Shown: in pieces, positions 17,288 through 28,251 of the stretch | How positions within the stretch are numbered: position 1 is the stretch's first letter | Layout: every line of letters starts with the position of its first letter | Source: Prevotella corporis DSM 18810 = JCM 8529 | Lineage (GTDB): Bacteria; Bacteroidota; Bacteroidia; Bacteroidales; Bacteroidaceae | Assembly (NCBI RefSeq): GCF_000430525.1 | Contig: NZ_AUME01000002.1 | Span: forward strand, 124,001 to 188,000 | Length of the DNA stretch: 64,000 nucleotides | Direction of reading: 5' to 3' | The notes under the pieces: model-generated | Seen by the model: only the letters and a program-made list of their open reading frames with translations | Databases searched by the model: none | What the model was told of the DNA's origin: nothing | Program-made: the position numbers and the translations under genes

Positions 17288-17397
17288 AAAAGTTGAGCCT
17301 TTGTCTCGCAAAAGCTCATCTTTTGGATGGTGAAAGGTCACCTCTGGGAGCATCAAAGGTCAGCTTTTGGAGGGTGAAAATTAACCCATTGATTACC
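17288..17397. repeat. 22-bp-period palindromic array 3 (5 units)
   Basis: Five cores fall at exact 22-bp steps: AGTTGAGC (17291), AGCTCATC (17313), AGGTCACC (17335), AGGTCAGC (17357) and a decayed AATTAACC (17379). It is the longest array in the window. An AT-rich stretch and TTGTAAAATTTTTTCGC follow (about 17432-17448). It lies between rdgB and the 5' side of the glycosyltransferase gene. Confidence 0.85.
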
Positions 17398-17481
17398 AAA
17401 TGATTACAAATCAATAAGCGATATTTGTTTTGTAAAATTTTTTCGCTGGCCTATGACTTGCCTTCCACGTAGCTCAACTCC

Positions 17482-18075
17482 TTATTTCATGCAGTTTTTC
17501 GAGGCTTTTAAATACTCGGCCAGCTTCCTTACCGCCCTTGCCCTGTGTGAGATTTGGTTCTTGACATCCTCTCCCAGCTCGGCAAAGCTCTTGTCGTAGC
17601 CTTCTGGGATGAAGATGGGATCGTAGCCAAAGCCCTCGCTACCCGATTTTTCCTTTGCAATTCGACCTTCTACCCTACCCTCGAACTGGTGCTCCTCACC
17701 TCCGATGAGCAACGAAACGACGGTCCGAAAATGAGCTTTCCGATTGGGATTGTCGCCCAATTTCCGCAAGAGTTTTGCCATGTTTGCCTCACTATCGTGG
17801 TCGGTGTGATCATCGTAGCGGGCCGAGTGAACCCCCGGCTCTCCTCCGAGCACATCTACTTCCAACCCCGTGTCGTCGGCAAAGCAATCCAATCCGTAGT
17901 GCTCATAGATGTATCTCGACTTGATGCTGGCATTTTCCTCCAACGTGTCGGCTGTTTCAGGGATGTCAACGTCACAACCGATGTCCCTCAATGAAACTAT
18001 TTCGAAGTCGCTGCCTAATATTTCTTTTATCTCCTTGAGCTTATGATTGTTGTTGGTTGCAAAAACGATCTTCAT
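17482..18075 (-). CDS. rdgB: XTP/dITP diphosphatase (RdgB/HAM1)
   Basis: A 197-residue enzyme that hydrolyses deaminated purine nucleoside triphosphates (ITP, dITP, XTP) to monophosphates and keeps them out of nucleic acids. The hallmarks are [16 protein letters not shown] at the N terminus, [20 protein letters not shown] (substrate and metal site), [19 protein letters not shown] and the C-terminal [14 protein letters not shown]. The length is normal. It lies 15 bp downstream of the YitT-like gene and is probably co-transcribed. Confidence 0.95.
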   Translation of the reverse strand: MKIVFATNNNHKLKEIKEILGSDFEIVSLRDIGCDVDIPETADTLEENASIKSRYIYEHYGLDCFADDTGLEVDVLGGEPGVHSARYDDHTDHDSEANMAKLLRKLGDNPNRKAHFRTVVSLLIGGEEHQFEGRVEGRIAKEKSGSEGFGYDPIFIPEGYDKSFAELGEDVKNQISHRARAVRKLAEYLKASKNCMK

Positions 18076-18090
18076 ATAGCTTTGATTTCG

Positions 18091-19065
18091 TTATACATTC
18101 ACCTCGCTATCGTCGGCATAAACCTGCGTTAACGCCTTGTCGGCATCTTTCGTTTTCACCTTGATTTTATCGAATCCCTCACCGTAAACACCAATGACCG
18201 AAGTTTGGGAGACGAACGCCAGTGGGTCGATTATCTTGACAATGCGGAATATTGACTGACTCTCGTTGCGTTTAGCCATCAAGCAAATCACTTTCACTTC
18301 TTTTCCTGTGTACCATCCGTGGCCGTCTAAAATCGTGATACCCCTGTCTCTTTCCTTCATGATGGCATCGGATATTTCCTCGTATTTCTTTGAGAAGATA
18401 AGGAATTGAACCGACTGGCGTCGCAGATTCATGACATGGTCGAGCATGAAACACTCAATGAACATGGTGCACAGACCAAAGACCACCTTGTGGAAACGCT
18501 CCACATAGCCACCAAACTGTGGAAACAGCATACAAGTGCCTATGATACAGATATCCACAGCCATAAGTACCTGACCTAAAGAGATGTCACGGTACTTGTT
18601 GACGCAGGCTGCAATGATGTCCGTACCGCCCATGCTGCCGTTGTTGAGGAACACTGTTGCCATGCCAACACCTGTTATACAGCAACCAACGATGAGCGAC
18701 ATGAATGCCTGATCTTTGCCCAGTACCTTTATAAAGTCGCCGTTCGCATCGACTGGCATCAGCTCCTGAGCAAACTTCAACATGAAATACAAGGCAAAAA
18801 TGGCATAGATGGTCTTCATCATGAACTTTAATCCGAGAATCTTCAGTGCGGCAGACAGCAATATAATGTTGACTATCATGTATGTGTTCTCAATCTTAAA
18901 GCTCGTGGCATAGAAGATAATGGCTGAGAAACCAGTGAGACCGCCTGTCACAATCTCATAAGGCATGAGAAAAACAGTGAAGGCCGAAGCGTACAAAAGT
19001 AAACCAAGAGTTATGAAAACATAATCCTTGATTTCATTTCTGATGAGTTGTTGATTAATTGTCAT
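18091..19065 (-). CDS. YitT family membrane protein (DUF161/DUF2179)
   Basis: A 324-residue protein with five to six transmembrane helices in the first 210 residues (two DUF161 repeats: LMPYEIVTGGLTGFSAI and NNGSMGGTDIIAACVNKY) and a soluble C-terminal DUF2179 domain (about residues 215-310, with GITILDGHGWYTGKEVKVI). The transported substrate is unknown. I choose the ATG at 19065 because the ATG 36 bases upstream lies inside the leuS-side hairpin. The gene precedes rdgB by 15 bp. Confidence 0.88.
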   Translation of the reverse strand: MTINQQLIRNEIKDYVFITLGLLLYASAFTVFLMPYEIVTGGLTGFSAIIFYATSFKIENTYMIVNIILLSAALKILGLKFMMKTIYAIFALYFMLKFAQELMPVDANGDFIKVLGKDQAFMSLIVGCCITGVGMATVFLNNGSMGGTDIIAACVNKYRDISLGQVLMAVDICIIGTCMLFPQFGGYVERFHKVVFGLCTMFIECFMLDHVMNLRRQSVQFLIFSKKYEEISDAIMKERDRGITILDGHGWYTGKEVKVICLMAKRNESQSIFRIVKIIDPLAFVSQTSVIGVYGEGFDKIKVKTKDADKALTQVYADDSEVNV

Positions 19066-19088
19066 ATTTCTATTATGATGTTTTAAGG

Positions 19089-19120
19089 CCAGTTTCCTCA
19101 TGCTTAGTTGAGGAAACTGG
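19089..19120 (-). terminator. Hairpin after leuS
   Basis: CCAGTTTCCTCA (19089-19100) and TGAGGAAACTGG (19109-19120) form a perfect 12-bp stem with an 8-nt loop. It lies 21 bp past the leuS stop and before the YitT-like gene. There is no strong T-run on the minus side, so termination may be partial. Confidence 0.65.
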
Positions 19121-19140
19121 GAGTTTTTGTCCTATTGTGA

Positions 19141-21990
19141 TTACTTGCAGACTATATTAACGATCTTCTTTGGTACGACAATGACTTTGATAATAGTCTT
19201 GCCATCGATGTATTTCTGGCTCCGTTCGTCGGCGACGGCTATCCTCTCAATCTCCTCTTTGCCAGCATCGGCTGGGAAAGTCATCTGGAAACGCGCCTTG
19301 CCGTTGAAGGAAATGGTGAGCTGAACCTCACTTTCGATCAGGTAAGCTTCGTTCCATTGTGGCCACTTAGCGTCGCAAATGCTCTCTTTTTGGCCCAGTG
19401 TCTCCCAGAGTTCCTCGGCAATATGCGGTGCGAAGGGTGCGATGAGGATGAGCATATCCTTGAGCAAGGAACGGTTGTTGCACTTCTGCTGTCCGAGTTC
19501 GTTCACGCAAATCATGAATGCTGATATGGCAGTGTTGTACGAGAACTGTTCAATGTCGCCCGAAACCTTCTTGATGAGCTTATGAACGCTCTTCAACGAC
19601 TCCTTAGAAGGTTCGTCTTCGGTGAGTTCTTGCTGATAGATCTTCCAGAATTTCTTCAGGAAGCGATGACAACCGTCGATTCCATTGGTGTCCCAAGGTT
19701 TGCTTGCTTCGACAGGACCTAAGAACATTTCGTACAAACGGAGAGTATCGGCGCCGTATTGCTCAATGATGACATCGGGATTGACGACGTTGAACATGGA
19801 TTTCGACATCTTTTCCACTGCCCAACCGCAAACATACTTGTCGTTTTCGAGGATGAACTCGGCATTGTTGTACTCTGGTCGCCATGCCTTGAATGCCTCG
19901 ACGTCAAGCATATCCCCATGAACGATGTTTACATCCACGTGGATTGGTGTGGTCTCATATTGGTCTTTGAGTCCGAGACTCACAAATACGGGAGCCTTAG
20001 AGTGGTCGTCTGAGTTGATGCGATATACGAAATTGGAGCGCCCTTGTATCATGCCTTGGTTGACAAGTTTCTCGTATGGCTCTTCCTTACAGCTGTAACC
20101 GTAGTCGTGTAGGAACTTGTTCCAGAAGCGACTGTAGATCAAATGCCCGGTGGCATGTTCCGTTCCACCCACATAGAGGTCAACATTCTGCCAGTATTCG
20201 TCGGCTTCCTTGCCCACGAGTGCTTCGTCATTGTGCGGATCCATGTAGCGAAGGTAATACGCTGAGCTACCTGCGAACCCCGGCATGGTGTTCAATTCAA
20301 CGGGGAAAATGGTCTTGTTGTCGATCAGCGATTTATCAACAAGCTTTTTGTTTGCCTCGTCCCAAGCCCATATCTTTGCCCGACCCAATGGTGGTTCACC
20401 GCTTTCGGTCGGCTCAAACTTGTCTATTTCAGGCAATTCCAATGGCAGACAATCCGTCGGAATCATATAAGGCATACCGTCTTTATAATAGACTGGGAAT
20501 GGCTCGCCCCAGTAACGCTGACGCGAGAAGATGGCATCGCGCAAGCGGTAGTTCACCTTTACGTGTCCGATACCTTTGTCCGTAACATATTTTTTGGTAG
20601 CGGCGATGGCTTCTTTGACACTCAATCCATTGAGCGAGAAGCATCCTTCGGTTTCCTTTACAGGACTGTTTATCACCGTTCCCTCCTTTGCATCGAAGCT
20701 CTCTTCCGACACATCGGCACCTTCTATCAATGGAATGATGGGAAGATTGAAATGCTTTGCAAAGGCATAATCGCGGCTGTCGTGAGCTGGAACCGCCATG
20801 ATGGCTCCCGTTCCATAACCAGATAGCACATATTCTGAAATCCAAATTGGCAATTTCTCGCCTGTAAGAGGATTGATGCCGTAAGAACCGGTGAATACTC
20901 CTGTAACCTTTCGGTCGCTCATACGGTCGAGTTCGGTGCGCTTCTTCACATAAGTGAGATATTCTTCCACTTCTTTCCGTTGTTCGGCAGTTGTGAGTTT
21001 CTCCACCAATTCGCTTTCCGGTGCCAGTACCATGAACGTTACTCCAAACATCGTGTCAGCTCTTGTGGTAAAGATTGTGAAAGCATTTTCCACTTCTTTC
21101 CCATCGACTGGAGTTACGCTCTTGAACTCAATCTCCGTTCCTTCCGAACGTCCGATCCAATTGCGCTGTGTCTCTTTTATGGAGTCCGACCACTGAACTT
21201 TGTCGAGTCCGTCAAGCATGCGCTGTGCATAGGCCGATACTCGCAAGCACCACTGCTTCATTTTCTTCTGAATCACAGGGAAACCGCCACGCTCACTGAC
21301 ACCATCGACCACTTCGTCGTTGGCCAATACCGTGCCGAGTCCTGGACACCAGTTCACCATCGTTTCGCCGAGATAAGCTATTCTGTAGTTCATCAATATC
21401 TCCTGCTGTTCCTTTTCGTCCATGCTCATCCAGTCGCGGGCCGAAAACATCTTCTCTTCGCCCTGTGCCACGTCTAGGTTCAGCGTTCCCTCTTCTTCGA
21501 AATGTCTGATTAGCTGTTTGATGGGAACAGCCTTCTGCTGACGGTTGTCGTAGCAAGAGTTGAACATTTGTTGGAATGCCCATTGCGTCCAATGGTAGTA
21601 TTTAGGATCGCAGGTGCGCACTTCCCTATCCCAGTCGAAGCTGAAACCAATCTTGTCTAACTGCTCACGATAGCGGGTGATGTTTTTTTCGGTAGTGATG
21701 GCAGGATGCTGACCTGTCTGAATGGCATACTGTTCGGCTGGAAGTCCGTATGCATCGTAACCCATCGGATTCAGGACGTTAAATCCTTTGAGCCGTTTAT
21801 AGCGTGCATAGATATCGCTGGCGATGTATCCGAGCGGATGTCCTACGTGCAAACCTGCCCCTGATGGATAAGGGAACATGTTGAGCACATAGAACTTCTC
21901 TCTGTTCTTGTCCTCCTGTACCTTATAGGTTTGCTTCTCGACCCATTTCCTTTGCCATTTCTTCTCAATTTCAGTGAAGTTGTATTCCAT
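19141..21990 (-). CDS. leuS: Leucyl-tRNA synthetase
   Basis: A 949-residue class I synthetase that charges tRNA-Leu. The HIGH motif appears in [16 protein letters not shown] (residues about 39-54) and KMSKS in [10 protein letters not shown] (about residue 720). The editing (CP1) domain with TTRADTMFG and the [12 protein letters not shown] pocket lies between them. The C-terminal anticodon-binding and Leu-specific domains are complete. The -7 box at 22076-22083 probably drives it, with a leader of roughly 80 bases. Confidence 0.97.
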   Translation of the reverse strand: MEYNFTEIEKKWQRKWVEKQTYKVQEDKNREKFYVLNMFPYPSGAGLHVGHPLGYIASDIYARYKRLKGFNVLNPMGYDAYGLPAEQYAIQTGQHPAITTEKNITRYREQLDKIGFSFDWDREVRTCDPKYYHWTQWAFQQMFNSCYDNRQQKAVPIKQLIRHFEEEGTLNLDVAQGEEKMFSARDWMSMDEKEQQEILMNYRIAYLGETMVNWCPGLGTVLANDEVVDGVSERGGFPVIQKKMKQWCLRVSAYAQRMLDGLDKVQWSDSIKETQRNWIGRSEGTEIEFKSVTPVDGKEVENAFTIFTTRADTMFGVTFMVLAPESELVEKLTTAEQRKEVEEYLTYVKKRTELDRMSDRKVTGVFTGSYGINPLTGEKLPIWISEYVLSGYGTGAIMAVPAHDSRDYAFAKHFNLPIIPLIEGADVSEESFDAKEGTVINSPVKETEGCFSLNGLSVKEAIAATKKYVTDKGIGHVKVNYRLRDAIFSRQRYWGEPFPVYYKDGMPYMIPTDCLPLELPEIDKFEPTESGEPPLGRAKIWAWDEANKKLVDKSLIDNKTIFPVELNTMPGFAGSSAYYLRYMDPHNDEALVGKEADEYWQNVDLYVGGTEHATGHLIYSRFWNKFLHDYGYSCKEEPYEKLVNQGMIQGRSNFVYRINSDDHSKAPVFVSLGLKDQYETTPIHVDVNIVHGDMLDVEAFKAWRPEYNNAEFILENDKYVCGWAVEKMSKSMFNVVNPDVIIEQYGADTLRLYEMFLGPVEASKPWDTNGIDGCHRFLKKFWKIYQQELTEDEPSKESLKSVHKLIKKVSGDIEQFSYNTAISAFMICVNELGQQKCNNRSLLKDMLILIAPFAPHIAEELWETLGQKESICDAKWPQWNEAYLIESEVQLTISFNGKARFQMTFPADAGKEEIERIAVADERSQKYIDGKTIIKVIVVPKKIVNIVCK

Positions 21991-22075
21991 TCTTTATACT
22001 ATTGAATTTTAATCTGTATTGTACTGCAATACTGTACTGATATTTGAATTATCGGATGAGTACAATAATCAGCTG

Positions 22076-22083
22076 CAAAATTA
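22076..22083 (-). promoter_or_regulatory. -7 element of leuS
   Basis: TAATTTTG on the minus strand fits TAnnTTTG and is 86 bp upstream of the leuS start. No -33 TTTG was found at the expected distance. Confidence 0.45.
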
Positions 22084-22704
22084 CTAAATGTTTCTGTAAA
22101 TTAGCTCAATAGCCATGAAAAAGTGTACACTTCCGACAGCTTGTTTGTCTCAAGACATGTTCGAATAGTCACCAATCTGAAAGCTAAAAAGCCATGTGTT
22201 TGAAGGTTTCTTGTGTTCAGAATTTCAACAACTAAGTAGGCTCGCTTGTGAAAAATATTTACAAACGGGATGAAAATACGGGAGTATTCTGAAATAGAAG
22301 GTCGGTGGATTGGAAATGAGAGAAATGTGACAGTTTGTTAGCAACCTACTGATGGATAGATGATTAACCGATTTCCGTTCCGTTTTGAATGCCCGATTGT
22401 GCAAAAGTGTCCGACATTCTGCCAGCCGTAGATGTAGCTTTCGCCAGATGATGGATGAGCTTTTGTCGGACCATCGCTGAGCTTCCACGTTGTCATAGGT
22501 AAGCAACGACTGAGTTGTGGCAGTGAAACGGTGTAAAAATTGGTTGTTATGACAGTCTTTTCACTTGTCTTTAGCTCTCCGATTGCTGAAACGGCACTTG
22601 GCGAAGTGTTAAAATCGGGTAGCTTTTCTTTACAAAATTGTGGCGATTGGCGGAGCTGTTCTCATCTTTTTGGTCAATCGGGATAATATGATACAAAAAT
22701 GAAT

Positions 22705-22712
22705 TATCTTTG
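22705..22712 (+). promoter_or_regulatory. -7 element of the DUF3943 gene
   Basis: TATCTTTG matches TAnnTTTG and lies 26 bp before the start codon at 22739. A -33 TTTG is not evident. Confidence 0.55.
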
Positions 22713-22738
22713 TAGCTCAATTCGAGAAATAAGTTGGT

Positions 22739-24238
22739 ATGACTATTCGAAGTCTGATTCTTTTTGTTTTGACTTCTCTTGCTGTAGCCTGTCATTCCCA
22801 AACACTGCGGCCCAGCGGTGTGGACAGTGTGGCGACGGTGGCGGTTGACGACACACTGACTGTCGCCGATACGGTGCCAGTCGCTCATCGTACACCCCGA
22901 CGTCCGTGGTTGGCGGCTGCCGAGGTGGTGGCGGCGAACCTTGGCATATTGGCTTTCGATCATTATGTGCTCGATGCAGAGTTTGCGAAAGTCACTTGGC
23001 GAACGGTGGGTCGCAATTTCTCGCCCTCGAAGTGGTATTGGGATAGCGACATCTTCCGCACTAACCTGATGCTGCATCCCTATCATGGCTCGATTTATTA
23101 CAATGCCGCACGGAGCAATGGACTGAACTTCTACGAGTCGATACCATTTGCTGTCGGCGGTAGTCTGATGTGGGAGATTGCCGGTGAGATGGAACATCCG
23201 TCGATTAACGATTTTCTGGCAACGTCGGTCAGTGGCTTGGCGATAGGGGAGGTGACCCATCGTTTGGCAGAGCGAATCTACGACAACCGCTCACGGGGAG
23301 CTGAGCGTGTGGGTCGCGAAATTGTGGGTGCGTTGCTCAATCCGGCAGGTGGTTTTACACGGTTGGTGACTGGCAATACTTTCCGCTTGACGAATGACCC
23401 TTTAAACGATTTGGAAATCAAACAGTTACCGCTTGAGTTTTCGGTGCTTTTGGGAGGCCGTTTTCTGGGCACAAATCAGGGCGAGCAATCACATCGGTTA
23501 GGGGGCACGCTCAATTTCGATTTCACCTACGGTTCACCGGTTGAACCGACCAATTCCAAGCCCTACGATTTCTTCCGTGCTAACATAGGATTTGACTTGT
23601 CAGGAGGCGAATCAACAGTGGGCAATCTGAACATCATCGGGCAGATAAGGCAATGGATGCTCACCGAAACCGATGCCAACAGACTGTCGCTGGGCATTTA
23701 TCAGCATTTCGACTATTATGCCACCGATTCCATTCACGGCAAAACGCCCTACAAGATATCAGAGGCGGCGAGTGTTGGGGCAGGTCTGGCATGGTGTCGG
23801 CAGAAGCACGACGTGCGGTTGTCCGAGGAGCTCTATGTGAATGGTGTGCTGCTGGGTGGCGCACTTTCCGATTATCGTGAGAATCGCTACAAGCGCGAGT
23901 ACAGTGTGGGCAGCGGTTACAGCCTGAAGAGCATCACTGGGATTGACATAGCTTGGTGGCTACGTGTGCGTCTGTTAGCCGACATGAAGCATTTGTTCTC
24001 GTGGCACGGCTATGAGGACGAAGATCCCACAAAGGAATACATCGAATACAGCGTGATGGGCGACCGTGGGAGTGTGGTCAGCCTGCTTTTGCGTCCGTCT
24101 TTGGAACTTTTGCTCAACCGTCATTGGGGAATCGAGACCTCGGCCTTCTTTGTTTTCCGAGATTTCCATTACAAGTATCATCCCGATGTATCATCCACAG
24201 CCTATGACTATAGAGTGGGGGTGAAGTATAGGTTCTGA
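22739..24238 (+). CDS. DUF3943 outer-membrane-associated protein
   Basis: A 499-residue protein with a signal peptide (residues 1-20, ending ACHSQ or close to it; the Cys at 18 gives a possible lipobox). A DUF3943 domain spans roughly residues 60-260, with WYWDSDIFRTNLMLHPYHGS, YNAARSNGLNFYES and GLAIGEVTHRLAERI. The C-terminal half has alternating hydrophobic strands ending VGVKYRF, which suggests an outer-membrane beta-barrel. The function of the family is unknown. It stands alone between leuS and mutS. Confidence 0.85.
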   Translation: MTIRSLILFVLTSLAVACHSQTLRPSGVDSVATVAVDDTLTVADTVPVAHRTPRRPWLAAAEVVAANLGILAFDHYVLDAEFAKVTWRTVGRNFSPSKWYWDSDIFRTNLMLHPYHGSIYYNAARSNGLNFYESIPFAVGGSLMWEIAGEMEHPSINDFLATSVSGLAIGEVTHRLAERIYDNRSRGAERVGREIVGALLNPAGGFTRLVTGNTFRLTNDPLNDLEIKQLPLEFSVLLGGRFLGTNQGEQSHRLGGTLNFDFTYGSPVEPTNSKPYDFFRANIGFDLSGGESTVGNLNIIGQIRQWMLTETDANRLSLGIYQHFDYYATDSIHGKTPYKISEAASVGAGLAWCRQKHDVRLSEELYVNGVLLGGALSDYRENRYKREYSVGSGYSLKSITGIDIAWWLRVRLLADMKHLFSWHGYEDEDPTKEYIEYSVMGDRGSVVSLLLRPSLELLLNRHWGIETSAFFVFRDFHYKYHPDVSSTAYDYRVGVKYRF

Positions 24239-24319
24239 TAGGACGGTATAGCCAATGGGCAAAGTAATGGTACAAAGTTAGCCAAACGACATTAATACCA
24301 CTAAAAGATTAGGTTATCA

Positions 24320-24351
24320 TTTGCTCATTCAGCCTTTATTTTGTATTTTTG
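24320..24351 (+). promoter_or_regulatory. Promoter of mutS
   Basis: TTTG (24320-24323), a 20-bp spacer and TATTTTTG (24344-24351) fit the Bacteroidota consensus. The predicted start of transcription is about 29 bases before the ATG at 24387. It rules out the longer frame beginning at 24321, which would start inside the promoter. Confidence 0.75.
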
Positions 24352-24386
24352 CATTTCTACAAACAAGTAAGAAAGAATACCCAGTT

Positions 24387-27050
24387 ATGGCAAAAAACGA
24401 CAAGGGACTAACCCCAATGATGCGACAGTTCTTCTCAATGAAGGCGCAACATCCCGATGCTTTGATGCTCTTTCGCTGTGGCGACTTCTACGAGACTTAC
24501 TGTGATGATGCCATAGAAGCCGCTAAGATACTCGGCATTACGCTGACTCGCCGAAACAACGGTGCGGCAGCGGGCGACGAGATGGCAGGTTTCCCACACC
24601 ATGCTTTAGATACTTTCCTGCCGAAACTCATCAGGGCCGGAAAGAGGGTGGCCATTTGCGACCAACTGGAAGACCCGAAGAAGAAACGTGAGCAACTGAA
24701 GGGTAAGAAAGGGCTCACGGCCGAGGATAAGATGGTGCGTCGGGGCATTACCGAACTCGTAACACCGGGTGTGGCAATGGGCGACAGCGTGCTGAATTAC
24801 AAGGAGAACAACTTTCTCGCAGCTGTGCATTTTGGTAAGGGATCGTGTGGTGTCAGCTTCCTTGACATCTCCACTGGTGAGTTCCTTACAGGTGAAGGAA
24901 CGTTCGATTATGTGGAAAAACTTATCGGAAACTTCTCCCCAAAGGAGGTCCTTTATGACCGAGCGCGGAAGAATGACTTTGAAAAGCAGTTCGGAACACG
25001 CCTCTGTACCTTCGAAATGGACGACTGGGTGTTTACCGATCAGACGGCACGGCAGAAGCTTTTGAAGCATTTCGGCACGAAAAACCTCAAGGGCTTCGGT
25101 GTGGATCATCTCAATAACGGTGTCGTTGCAGCAGGAGCCATCATGCAATACTTAGAGGTGACGCAGCATACGAACATCAATCACATCACCTCATTGGCTC
25201 GAATAGAAGAGGAAAAGTATGTCAGGCTCGATCGTTTCACCATCCGCTCGCTGGAGTTGGTGGCGCCAATGCAAGACGACGGCTCATCGTTGCTCAACGT
25301 AATCGACCGCACTATCACACCAATGGGTGGACGAATGCTGCGTCGCTGGCTCGTTTTCCCTCTCAAAGAAGTGAAGCCTATCAACGAAAGGCTGGATGTT
25401 GTGGATTACTTCTTTCGTCAACCAGACTTCCGTAGGTGCCTCGACGACCAGTTGCACCGCATCGGCGATTTGGAAAGAATCATCTCCAAGGTAGCCGTTG
25501 GTCGTGTCTCGCCACGTGAGATGGTGCAGTTGAAGAATGCGTTGACGGCCATCAAACCCATGAAAGCTGCTTGTCTGAGTACGGATAATGAGGCATTGAA
25601 GCGTATTGGCGAACAATTGAATCTGTGTGAGTTGATTCGTGACAGAATCGAAGCTGAGATAAAGAACGATCCTCCGCAACTGGTGAACAAGGGAGGGGTT
25701 ATCGCAAGTGGATTCAGCGCTGACCTCGATGACCTCCGTTCCATGCGAGACAATAGCAAACAGTATCTTCTTGAGATACAAGAGAAGGAGGCTGAGCAGA
25801 CGGGAATTAACTCATTGAAGATTGGTTTCAACAATGTTTTCGGCTATTACCTTGAGGTTCGCAACACGTTCAAGGACAGAGTGCCCGAAGATTGGATAAG
25901 AAAGCAGACGCTGGCACAGGCTGAACGCTACATCACACCTGAGCTGAAGGAATACGAGGCTAAGATATTGGGGGCCGATGAGAAGATTATTATGTTGGAA
26001 ACAAGACTCTTTGCGGAGCTCATACAGGACATGCAGGAGTATATTCCACAAATACAGATCAACGCAAACCTTATCGCCCATCTGGATTGCCTGTACTCTT
26101 TCGCAGCCGTTTCTGAGGAAAACAAGTATGTCAGACCAGTAGTTGACGAGTCGGAGGTGATTGATATCAAGCAAGGACGTCACCCAGTGATTGAAACGCA
26201 GTTGCCTTTGGGCGAGCAATATGTACCCAACGATGTACTGTTGGACAACGAACGCCAGCAGATTATGATGATAACGGGTCCGAATATGGCTGGTAAGTCC
26301 GCTCTATTGCGCCAAACTGCTCTGATCGTACTTCTGGCCCAAGTGGGTTGTTTCGTACCGGCAGAAGGCGCCAGGATAGGTCTGGTTGATAAGATATTCA
26401 CCCGTGTGGGTGCGTCGGACAACATCTCGCTCGGCGAATCTACCTTTATGGTGGAGATGACAGAGGCTTCGAACATCCTCAACAATGTTACGCCGCGCTC
26501 ATTGGTGCTCTTCGACGAGCTCGGACGTGGCACAAGCACTTACGACGGCATCAGTATCGCATGGGCGATTGTGGAGTATCTGCACGAACATCCTAAGGCA
26601 GCGGCCCGCACTCTCTTTGCCACGCACTACCACGAGCTGAATGAAATGGAGAAGAACTTCAACCGAATCAAGAACTACAACGTATCGGTTAAGGAGGTTG
26701 ACGGAAAGATCATCTTCCTTCGCAAGCTCGAACGGGGTGGGAGCGAGCACTCGTTTGGTATCCATGTGGCAGATATCGCCGGCATGCCCCGATCTATCGT
26801 GAAGCGTGCCAATGTAGTCTTGCGGCAATTGGAGGAGGACAATGCGCAGGTGGGTGGCATGGGGAAGCCGTCGGCAGAGAAACTGGACCGCAGTAGGGAA
26901 GGGGTGCAACTGAGTTTCTTCCAATTAGACGACCCCGTGCTGATGCAAATCCGTGACGAGATATTAGGTCTTGACATCAACAACCTCACGCCAATGGAGG
27001 CGCTCAACAAGCTCAACGAGATTAAGAAGATAGTGAACCCCAATGCCTGA
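24387..27050 (+). CDS. mutS: DNA mismatch repair ATPase MutS
   Basis: An 887-residue MutS1. It recognises base mismatches and small loops and recruits MutL. The mismatch-binding Phe-x-Glu motif is in [11 protein letters not shown] near residue 35. The ATPase carries Walker [14 protein letters not shown] (about residue 630), [10 protein letters not shown] and Walker [15 protein letters not shown], with the closing His in ATHYHEL. The C terminus keeps the short helix-turn-helix region ([16 protein letters not shown]). The start is set by [15 protein letters not shown], which matches the family. A strong terminator follows at 27144. Confidence 0.97.
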   Translation: MAKNDKGLTPMMRQFFSMKAQHPDALMLFRCGDFYETYCDDAIEAAKILGITLTRRNNGAAAGDEMAGFPHHALDTFLPKLIRAGKRVAICDQLEDPKKKREQLKGKKGLTAEDKMVRRGITELVTPGVAMGDSVLNYKENNFLAAVHFGKGSCGVSFLDISTGEFLTGEGTFDYVEKLIGNFSPKEVLYDRARKNDFEKQFGTRLCTFEMDDWVFTDQTARQKLLKHFGTKNLKGFGVDHLNNGVVAAGAIMQYLEVTQHTNINHITSLARIEEEKYVRLDRFTIRSLELVAPMQDDGSSLLNVIDRTITPMGGRMLRRWLVFPLKEVKPINERLDVVDYFFRQPDFRRCLDDQLHRIGDLERIISKVAVGRVSPREMVQLKNALTAIKPMKAACLSTDNEALKRIGEQLNLCELIRDRIEAEIKNDPPQLVNKGGVIASGFSADLDDLRSMRDNSKQYLLEIQEKEAEQTGINSLKIGFNNVFGYYLEVRNTFKDRVPEDWIRKQTLAQAERYITPELKEYEAKILGADEKIIMLETRLFAELIQDMQEYIPQIQINANLIAHLDCLYSFAAVSEENKYVRPVVDESEVIDIKQGRHPVIETQLPLGEQYVPNDVLLDNERQQIMMITGPNMAGKSALLRQTALIVLLAQVGCFVPAEGARIGLVDKIFTRVGASDNISLGESTFMVEMTEASNILNNVTPRSLVLFDELGRGTSTYDGISIAWAIVEYLHEHPKAAARTLFATHYHELNEMEKNFNRIKNYNVSVKEVDGKIIFLRKLERGGSEHSFGIHVADIAGMPRSIVKRANVVLRQLEEDNAQVGGMGKPSAEKLDRSREGVQLSFFQLDDPVLMQIRDEILGLDINNLTPMEALNKLNEIKKIVNPNA

Positions 27051-27143
27051 CTCGGCAAAACCGGTATCGTGGCATACCTGTCGCCCGTTGGTCAGGCGCT
27101 GTTCGTCCTACAACAGGCAAGTTTTGGAATCACAGAAAAGAAT

Positions 27144-27177
27144 AATGGCTGCTCATTTATTGGGCAGCCATTTTTTT
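27144..27177 (+). terminator. Rho-independent terminator of mutS
   Basis: AATGGCTGC (27144-27152) pairs with GCAGCCATT (27164-27172) and a run of seven T follows (27171-27177). On the opposite strand TTATTCTTTT follows, so it may also serve lgt. Confidence 0.85.
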
Positions 27178-27232
27178 ATGATCTTACTTCCAGCTTTAAG
27201 CGGTCGGCCATCGCAGCCTGAAGCTGCAGCCG

Positions 27233-28081
27233 TCAGGCACCCAAAGGCACGTTTTTCCCCCTCGATCGCATCACCGACCACAAGCCGATGGCTATGAACG
27301 GGATACTGAGAATCTGTCCCATGTCGATGGGTAGGCCAGCTTCGAAAGCCACCTGCACTTCTTTCGTGTATTCGATGAAGAACCTGAAGGTGAAGATAAG
27401 TGTCAGACAAAGGCCGAAATAGAGACCTGTCCCCACCTTGGTGGGATGCTTCCGATAGATGAGCAGTATGATCCAGAAGAAGCAGAAGTAGGCAATGGCC
27501 TCATAAAGTTGCCCCGGATGGCGCGGATAGGTATCTACTTTATAGAAGATGAATGCCCAAGGAACGTCAGTTACCTTACCGATGATTTCTGAATTCATGA
27601 GGTTTCCGAGCCGGATGAACGTTGAAGCTATGGCCGAACAGATGCCCATGAAATCGAGCACTACCCAAGTGTTCATCTTTGACCGCTTGATGTAGAGATA
27701 AAGTCCGACCAACAGGCCGATGACACCCCCGTGAGAGGCCAGTCCTTGGAAACCTACGAACTTCCACGAGCCGTCGGAAAGGAACTTGATAGGTATGAAA
27801 ATCTCAACGAAATGTTGCCATGAATCGAAGAATTCCTCAGGTTCGTAGAAAATACAATGTCCCAGTCGCGCTCCGATGAGTGCGCCGAGAAAGACGTAAA
27901 GGAACATAGGCTCGAACTTCTCATCGGGATATTTGTGCCGTTTGTAGAGCCATTGCATCAGAAAGAAGCCGAGTGACAGGCCAATGAGCCAGCACAGACC
28001 ATACCAGCGAATGCCTGTGGAACCGATACGAACGAGATACTCGTCGGGTTGCCATGGGATATAAAGTAGTAATTTGTTCAT
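27233..28081 (-). CDS. lgt: Prolipoprotein diacylglyceryl transferase
   Basis: A 282-residue inner-membrane enzyme that transfers diacylglycerol from phosphatidylglycerol to the lipobox Cys of prolipoproteins. About seven helices are visible. The Lgt signature is TFIRLGNLMNSEIIG (residues about 153-167), and GFQGLASHGGVIGLL carries the conserved HGG. It starts MNKLLLYIPWQPDEYLVRIG. It follows ychF on the same strand with a 170-bp gap that contains a terminator-like stem. Confidence 0.95.
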   Translation of the reverse strand: MNKLLLYIPWQPDEYLVRIGSTGIRWYGLCWLIGLSLGFFLMQWLYKRHKYPDEKFEPMFLYVFLGALIGARLGHCIFYEPEEFFDSWQHFVEIFIPIKFLSDGSWKFVGFQGLASHGGVIGLLVGLYLYIKRSKMNTWVVLDFMGICSAIASTFIRLGNLMNSEIIGKVTDVPWAFIFYKVDTYPRHPGQLYEAIAYFCFFWIILLIYRKHPTKVGTGLYFGLCLTLIFTFRFFIEYTKEVQVAFEAGLPIDMGQILSIPFIAIGLWSVMRSRGKNVPLGA

Positions 28082-28215
28082 AATGAAGCCTCAACCCCAG
28101 CCCTCTTCTCCAAAGAGCGAGCTGCATGCGGGGTACTTGTTTATATATCTTTGTTTATAACGATGTCTGAAAAAGCGAAAGCTGCCGTACGACTGGGAAG
28201 CCATCAGCCGGAAAT

Positions 28216-28232
28216 CCCCTCAACGAAGGGGA
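28216..28232 (-). terminator. Small GC-rich stem after ychF
   Basis: Minus-strand CCCCT and AGGGG enclose a 6-nt loop and are followed by ATTTCC. It lies about 20 bp after the ychF stop. The surrounding gap (28082-28251) also has CCTCAACCCCAGCCCTC near its left end and GGAATGAGG near its right end, which could form a longer imperfect inverted repeat. Confidence 0.45.
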
Positions 28233-28251
28233 GCGTCGGAATGAGGTTCTC

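Larger units (their letters stand above)
21991..22738. other. 748-bp intergenic region, no gene recognised
   Basis: Divergent gap between leuS and the DUF3943 gene. It holds the two promoter -7 boxes listed separately, and the leuS leader contains short near-repeats GTACAGTATTG and GTACAATAC. A 93-codon minus-strand frame at 22225-22506 shows no family resemblance and looks like chance. No repeat array is present here, unlike other long gaps in the window. Confidence 0.5.

Noticed and set aside
19933..19944. parS-like core ATCCACGTGGAT inside leuS
   Set aside because: Only the inner 10 bases match; the outer TGTT/AACA ends are absent and the site is within conserved coding sequence.
22225..22506. 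93-codon minus-strand ORF in the leuS upstream gap
   Set aside because: No family resemblance, no promoter or start signal, and composition like noncoding sequence.
22571..23260. 229-codon minus-strand ORF
   Set aside because: It lies mostly opposite the DUF3943 gene, whose codon pattern and signal peptide are convincing.
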